DNA from: Planctomycetota bacterium
Lineage (GTDB): Bacteria > Planctomycetota > UBA1135 > UBA2386
Assembly (NCBI GenBank): GCA_016794425.1
Contig: JAEUHR010000018.1
Span: 21,304 to 85,303, forward strand
DNA length: 64,000 nucleotides
Direction of reading: 5' to 3'
Every line of letters starts with the position of its first letter. Within the stretch, counting starts at the first letter, position 1. The notes beneath the pieces were generated by a model. It did no database searches and was not told the DNA's origin. It saw nothing but the letters and a program-made list of their open reading frames with translations. Shown piece by piece: positions 60,839-64,000 of the stretch. Both the position numbers and the translations under genes were made by a program.

Positions 60839-61552
60839 GTGCGCCTGTTCGCGATCAGTGACCTGCACCTTTCCTTCGGCGTCGACAAGCCGATGGACAT
60901 CTTCGGGCCGCAGTGGGTCGGCCACGCCGACCGCATGCGCGAGGCCTGGGACGCGATGGTCGGGCCCGACGACTGGGTGCTGGTGGGCGGCGACACGTCG
61001 TGGGGGCTCGACCTCGCCGAGGCGAAACCCGACCTCGACTGGCTCGGCGCGCGGCCCGGCACCAAGGTGCTGATCAAGGGCAACCACTGCACGTGGTGGC
61101 AGTCGCGCAAGAAGGTCGAGGCGGTGCTGCACCCGTCGATCCGGCTGTTGCAGAACGACGCCGTGCGGCTGCCCGACGGCACCGTCGTCGTCGGCACGCG
61201 GCTGTGGGATCCGCCCGACGCGCCGTGGGCCGACCCGAACGCGGCGACCGTGTTCGCGCGCGAGCTGGAACGCCTGAAGCTGTCGATCGCTGCCGGCCGC
61301 AAGCTCGGCGGCTGTACGCCCGACGGCGCGCGCACGATCGCGCTGGTGCACTACCCGCCGCGCTACAGCGACGGTCGCGAGACCGCGGCGGTGCCGCTGC
61401 TGCGCGAGGCCAACGTGTGCGTCTGCGTCTACGGCCACCTGCACGGCAAGGACCTGAAGTACGGCTTCGTCGGCGAGGCCGGCGGCATCCGCTACCACCT
61501 GGCCTCGGTCGACGGCATCGACTTCCGGCCGATCCCGATCGTGCTGCCATGA
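60839..61552 (+). CDS. Metallophosphoesterase
   Basis: 237 aa from a GTG directly before the core strand. Calcineurin-like motifs: FAISDLHL (first metal Asp and His), VLVGGDTSWG, IKGNHCTWW (the GNHE-type box with Cys in place of Glu or Asp), VHYPPR, and YGHLHG. Members act on nucleotides, phospholipid head groups or phosphoproteins; the substrate is unknown. The stop overlaps the next start (ATGA). Confidence 0.88.
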   Translation: MRLFAISDLHLSFGVDKPMDIFGPQWVGHADRMREAWDAMVGPDDWVLVGGDTSWGLDLAEAKPDLDWLGARPGTKVLIKGNHCTWWQSRKKVEAVLHPSIRLLQNDAVRLPDGTVVVGTRLWDPPDAPWADPNAATVFARELERLKLSIAAGRKLGGCTPDGARTIALVHYPPRYSDGRETAAVPLLREANVCVCVYGHLHGKDLKYGFVGEAGGIRYHLASVDGIDFRPIPIVLP

Positions 61553-62214
61553 CGTCCGTGCGCGCCGTGCTGTTCGGGTTGGCCGCCGCCGCCTGTGGCG
61601 CCGCGCCGCCGCGGTCGGAGCCGGCGCCACCGGCCGGCGACGGTGCCGGTCTGCTGCAGGCCGACGCCGACGCGCCGCCCGGCGCCACGACCTACGAGCG
61701 ACCTGCGTGGCAGGTCGGCGACCGGTTCACGCTGGTGCGCGGCGGCGTGCTGGCGGCCGAGTTCGAGGTCGTCGCCGCCGACGCCGGCGGCTACTTCGTG
61801 CGCGGCCCCGGCGGCGTGCGGCTGCGGCGCGACCTCGACCTCGCGAACCTCGGCGAATGGCATCCCGACCGCGACGAGCCGCAGCACGTGCTGGCGCCGC
61901 GCGACGTGCGGTTCCACTGGCCGCTGTGGGTCGGCAAGCGCTGGAGCTGCGAGTACGTCGACCGCGCCGCCGGCCAGCCGGCGCTGCGCACGCGGGCCAG
62001 CTACCTGGTCGAGGACCTCGACACCGTGACGGTGGAGGCCGGCACGTTCGCGGCGCTGCGGATCGTGCGCACGCTGCAGCTGCCGGACGCCGGCGACCGC
62101 GTGCTGACGCGCACGCAGGTGATCTGGTACGCGCCCGGCCCCGGTCTCGAGGTGCGGCAGATCCTCGGCGACAGCGCCGTCGACCTGGTCGCGTTCGCGC
62201 GCCGCGGCGACTGA
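61549..62214 (+). CDS. Putative lipoprotein of unknown function
   Basis: 221 aa. Starts by ATGA overlap with the phosphoesterase. Signal MTSVRAVLFGLAAAACG with a lipobox-like Cys. The mature protein is beta-rich (WQVGDRFTLVRGGVLAAEFEVVAADAGGYFVRGPGGVRLRRDLDLANL; VEDLDTVTVEAGTFAALRIVRTLQLPDAGDRVLTRTQVIWYAPGPGLEVRQ). It resembles DUF3108-type lipoproteins in that last stretch (GTF.ALRI...WYAPG), a loose similarity. Confidence 0.65.
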   Translation: MTSVRAVLFGLAAAACGAAPPRSEPAPPAGDGAGLLQADADAPPGATTYERPAWQVGDRFTLVRGGVLAAEFEVVAADAGGYFVRGPGGVRLRRDLDLANLGEWHPDRDEPQHVLAPRDVRFHWPLWVGKRWSCEYVDRAAGQPALRTRASYLVEDLDTVTVEAGTFAALRIVRTLQLPDAGDRVLTRTQVIWYAPGPGLEVRQILGDSAVDLVAFARRGD

Positions 62215-62217
62215 GAC

Positions 62218-63414
62218 TCAGAAGCGCGTGACGAACTGCGCGCCGCCGCCGCCGAACTCCAGTTCGTCGATCGCGACCGTCACCGACAGGGCCAGCGTCG
62301 AGCGCGGCGAGAAGTCCCAGCGCGCGTTCGCGGCGACCTTGCCCTCGAAGCGGCGATCGTCGCGCGTCTCCGCGGCATCGAACCAGCGGTCCTCGACGAC
62401 CCCGGCGAACAGCTGCGGCTCGAACACGAGCCGATCGGCGATCGGCAGTCCGACCCGTGCGACCGCGAACCACTCGTCGCGGCGCGCGCGCAGCGACGCG
62501 GCCGGGTCCGCGGGTCGCACGCCGCGCTCGTCGTGGTGCGTGTGCAGCACGCCGAGCGACCACGGCCGGCTGCCGTCGCGCCACCACTCGGCGCGCAGCT
62601 GACGGAAGTCGCGGCGGAAGTCCTCGACCAGCGCGCTGCCCGGCACGTCGCTGTCGAGCTGCTTGTCGGTCCACTCGAGCTCGGCCGCCAGCACCAGCCG
62701 ATCGCGCTCGCCGACCGCGACGTGGCCGTCGATCTCGCCGATCCAGCGCTGCAGCCCGAACGTCTCCGTGCTGCCGGTCTCGCGCACTGCGAACGGCAGC
62801 TGGCCGCCGAGTTCGAACGCGATGCGGTGCGCGGCCGGATCGCCGAACACGCCGGCGACCATCACCGCGATCGGATCGCGTTCGTAGGCGAAGTCGCGGC
62901 CCTTGCGCGACGCGGCGTCGACCAGCGTCACCATCGCGCGCAGCGCCTCGTCGCCGCGCCGCAGCAGCCAGACGCCGCCGCCGGCATCGACGAACTCCTT
63001 GTCGGCGAGCAGTTCGCCCTGCACGAACAGCGCCCGGTCGGCGCCGAGCGCGTAGTCGAGTTCGACCGCGTTGCGCAGGAAGCGGGCGTCGCGGTGTTCG
63101 CTGTGCAGCACGTGGTAGCCGAACCCGAAGCCGTCACCGAGCGGCGTCGAAACGTCGATCGCGCCCTCGATCGTGAACTCGGAGCCCGTCACCGAGCCGA
63201 GCGCGTAGCGCATGCCGTCGCCGAAGCGCGGCAGGCCGCGGTCCCACCACGGTGGCAGCACCGTGAACGAGAAGCGGTCGAGGAAGTACTGCGGATCCTG
63301 GCGGAAGTCGCGCCGCACGCCTTCCTCGCCGACGCCGAGCCAGGTGGCGCGGTTCACGTACTGGGCCGTCAGCGGTGCGGCGGCGAGGCACAGGCACACG
63401 AGCGGGCGCAACAT
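62218..63414 (-). CDS. Secreted beta-barrel-like outer-membrane protein
   Basis: 398 aa. Signal MLRPLVCLCLAAAPLTAQ. Alternating amphipathic strands throughout, with Asp/Tyr-rich turns (LDYALGADRALFVQGELLADKEFV; HHDERGVRPADPAASLRARRDEWFAVARVGLPIADRLVFEPQLFAGVVEDRWFDAAETRDDRRFEGKVAANARWDF), ending on an aromatic residue (QFVTRF), as in outer-membrane barrels. It converges on the lipoprotein gene, stops three bases apart. Substrate unknown. Confidence 0.6.
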   Translation of the reverse strand: MLRPLVCLCLAAAPLTAQYVNRATWLGVGEEGVRRDFRQDPQYFLDRFSFTVLPPWWDRGLPRFGDGMRYALGSVTGSEFTIEGAIDVSTPLGDGFGFGYHVLHSEHRDARFLRNAVELDYALGADRALFVQGELLADKEFVDAGGGVWLLRRGDEALRAMVTLVDAASRKGRDFAYERDPIAVMVAGVFGDPAAHRIAFELGGQLPFAVRETGSTETFGLQRWIGEIDGHVAVGERDRLVLAAELEWTDKQLDSDVPGSALVEDFRRDFRQLRAEWWRDGSRPWSLGVLHTHHDERGVRPADPAASLRARRDEWFAVARVGLPIADRLVFEPQLFAGVVEDRWFDAAETRDDRRFEGKVAANARWDFSPRSTLALSVTVAIDELEFGGGGAQFVTRF

Positions 63415-63427
63415 GCCCGCTTCTGGG

Positions 63428-63775
63428 TCACTTCTCGACCCGCGTCCAGCCCGAGCGATCGAGCAGCAGGCTCTGCACCTGGCCGTCGGTCGGTTCGACC
63501 GGCAGGTGCACGAAACCGGTGCCGGCGCCGTCCCACGCATCGTCGAACCAGAACACCCACGGATCGGTGACGCAGAAGTCGACCAGCCATGCGCCGAGCG
63601 TCAGCGTCGGGATCACCGGCACGACCCACAGCGCCGCGTTGAACCACGGGCTGTTGACGTAGAGGTTGTGGTCCCAGTCGTCGATCGTGCGGCGGACTTG
63701 GTGCGGCCCGGCGGCACAGGCGGCGAACGGGAGCGCGAGCGCGAGGGCGAGGGCGGTGCGGCGGCGGATCGGCAT
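63428..63775 (-). CDS. Small lipoprotein, DUF3332-like
   Basis: 115 aa. Signal RRRTALALALALPFAACAAG with a lipobox Cys. The mature part RRTIDDWDHNLYVNSPWFNAALWVVPVIPTLTLGAWLVDFCVTDPWVFWFDD resembles DUF3332 proteins: a helix with W-N-L-Y residues and a hydrophobic stretch that may enter a membrane. Position 13 bp upstream of the barrel-like gene, same strand, so co-transcription is likely. Confidence 0.6.
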   Translation of the reverse strand: MPIRRRTALALALALPFAACAAGPHQVRRTIDDWDHNLYVNSPWFNAALWVVPVIPTLTLGAWLVDFCVTDPWVFWFDDAWDGAGTGFVHLPVEPTDGQVQSLLLDRSGWTRVEK

Positions 63776-63831
63776 GCCGCGATCCTAGCGTTGCCTGCCG
63801 GCCATCACCGCCATCGACCCGTCCGTGCGGG

Positions 63832-64000
63832 CTACTCCTGCCGTCCCTCGATCGCCGCAACCAGGATCGCCGCCGCGAACACGAGCCGCCGGTCGACGCC
63901 GACGTCCGGCGGCACCGTCACCTCGAGGCTGTAGACCAGCGGGTTGAACCGCTGGCGGAACACCGCGGTGCCCCCGGCGGGGCCGCGCAGGTGGAACGTC
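63832..64000 (-). CDS. Partial gene at window edge (C-terminal 55 codons), uncharacterised
   Basis: Open from the right edge to a TAG at 63832-63834. The visible end reads FHLRGPAGGTAVFRQRFNPL, then VYSLEVTVPPDVGVDRRLVF and AAAILVAAIEGRQE. The final strand and buried helix recall the tubby/LURP-one fold, which is only a loose similarity. The 5' part is outside the window. Confidence 0.5.
   Translation of the reverse strand, partial: TFHLRGPAGGTAVFRQRFNPLVYSLEVTVPPDVGVDRRLVFAAAILVAAIEGRQE

Overview
The window is chromosomal DNA of a very GC-rich Gram-negative-type bacterium. Secreted proteins with C-terminal domains of the kind seen in marine Planctomycetota, outer-membrane-like barrels, multihaem cytochromes and an ECF sigma factor coupled to an alpha-2-macroglobulin all suggest an environmental planctomycete. 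That assignment is inference. Genes are tightly packed, many joined by ATGA or GTGA overlaps, and several regulators appear to be made from leaderless transcripts.

Layout. 15-6005: a hybrid histidine kinase, an acyl-CoA synthetase, a secreted CocE/S15-type hydrolase and a YjbR-like protein. 6013-14500: a divergent electron-transfer locus with a 10-haem lipoprotein fused to LVIVD repeats, a beta-barrel protein and an 18-haem cytochrome, followed by an SGNH hydrolase. 14510-23684: secreted endonuclease I, a beta-helix protein, a membrane-anchored thioester alpha-2-macroglobulin translationally coupled to an ECF sigma factor, and a thioredoxin-fold protein with an in-frame TGA exactly where the first Cys of CxxC should be. 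A strong stem-loop follows the TGA immediately, so this is a probable selenoprotein. 23802-28426: small lipoprotein, OsmC, TerB/DnaJ protein and uncharacterised genes.

28715-45766: tRNA-Asp(GTC) followed by an integrated element of about 17 kb bounded by a perfect 64-bp direct repeat (28741-28804 and 45670-45733), with a tyrosine recombinase at the right end. It carries a large putative DNA-binding protein, small proteins, a decoration-like protein, a small terminase-like protein and a 1197-residue J-like tail-tip protein. It has no recognisable large terminase, portal, capsid or tape-measure gene, yet its reading frames are intact. This gene set resembles a phage satellite more than a decayed prophage. 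Its cargo includes a HEPN ribonuclease divergent from a Phd/YefM antitoxin, a stand-alone FtsH-type (M41) peptidase, a trypsin-like protease, a recombinase-arm-like domain protein, two small HTH proteins and a strongly structured intergenic RNA.

45779-64000: an arsR-aquaporin-arsC operon with a palindromic operator, polyphosphate kinase, a PilT-type ATPase, a planctomycete-type secreted protein, a BlaI/BlaR-like operon with twin operators, a glcDEF glycolate oxidase operon with a TPR gene, a metallophosphoesterase, lipoproteins, a barrel-like secreted protein and a partial gene at the right edge.
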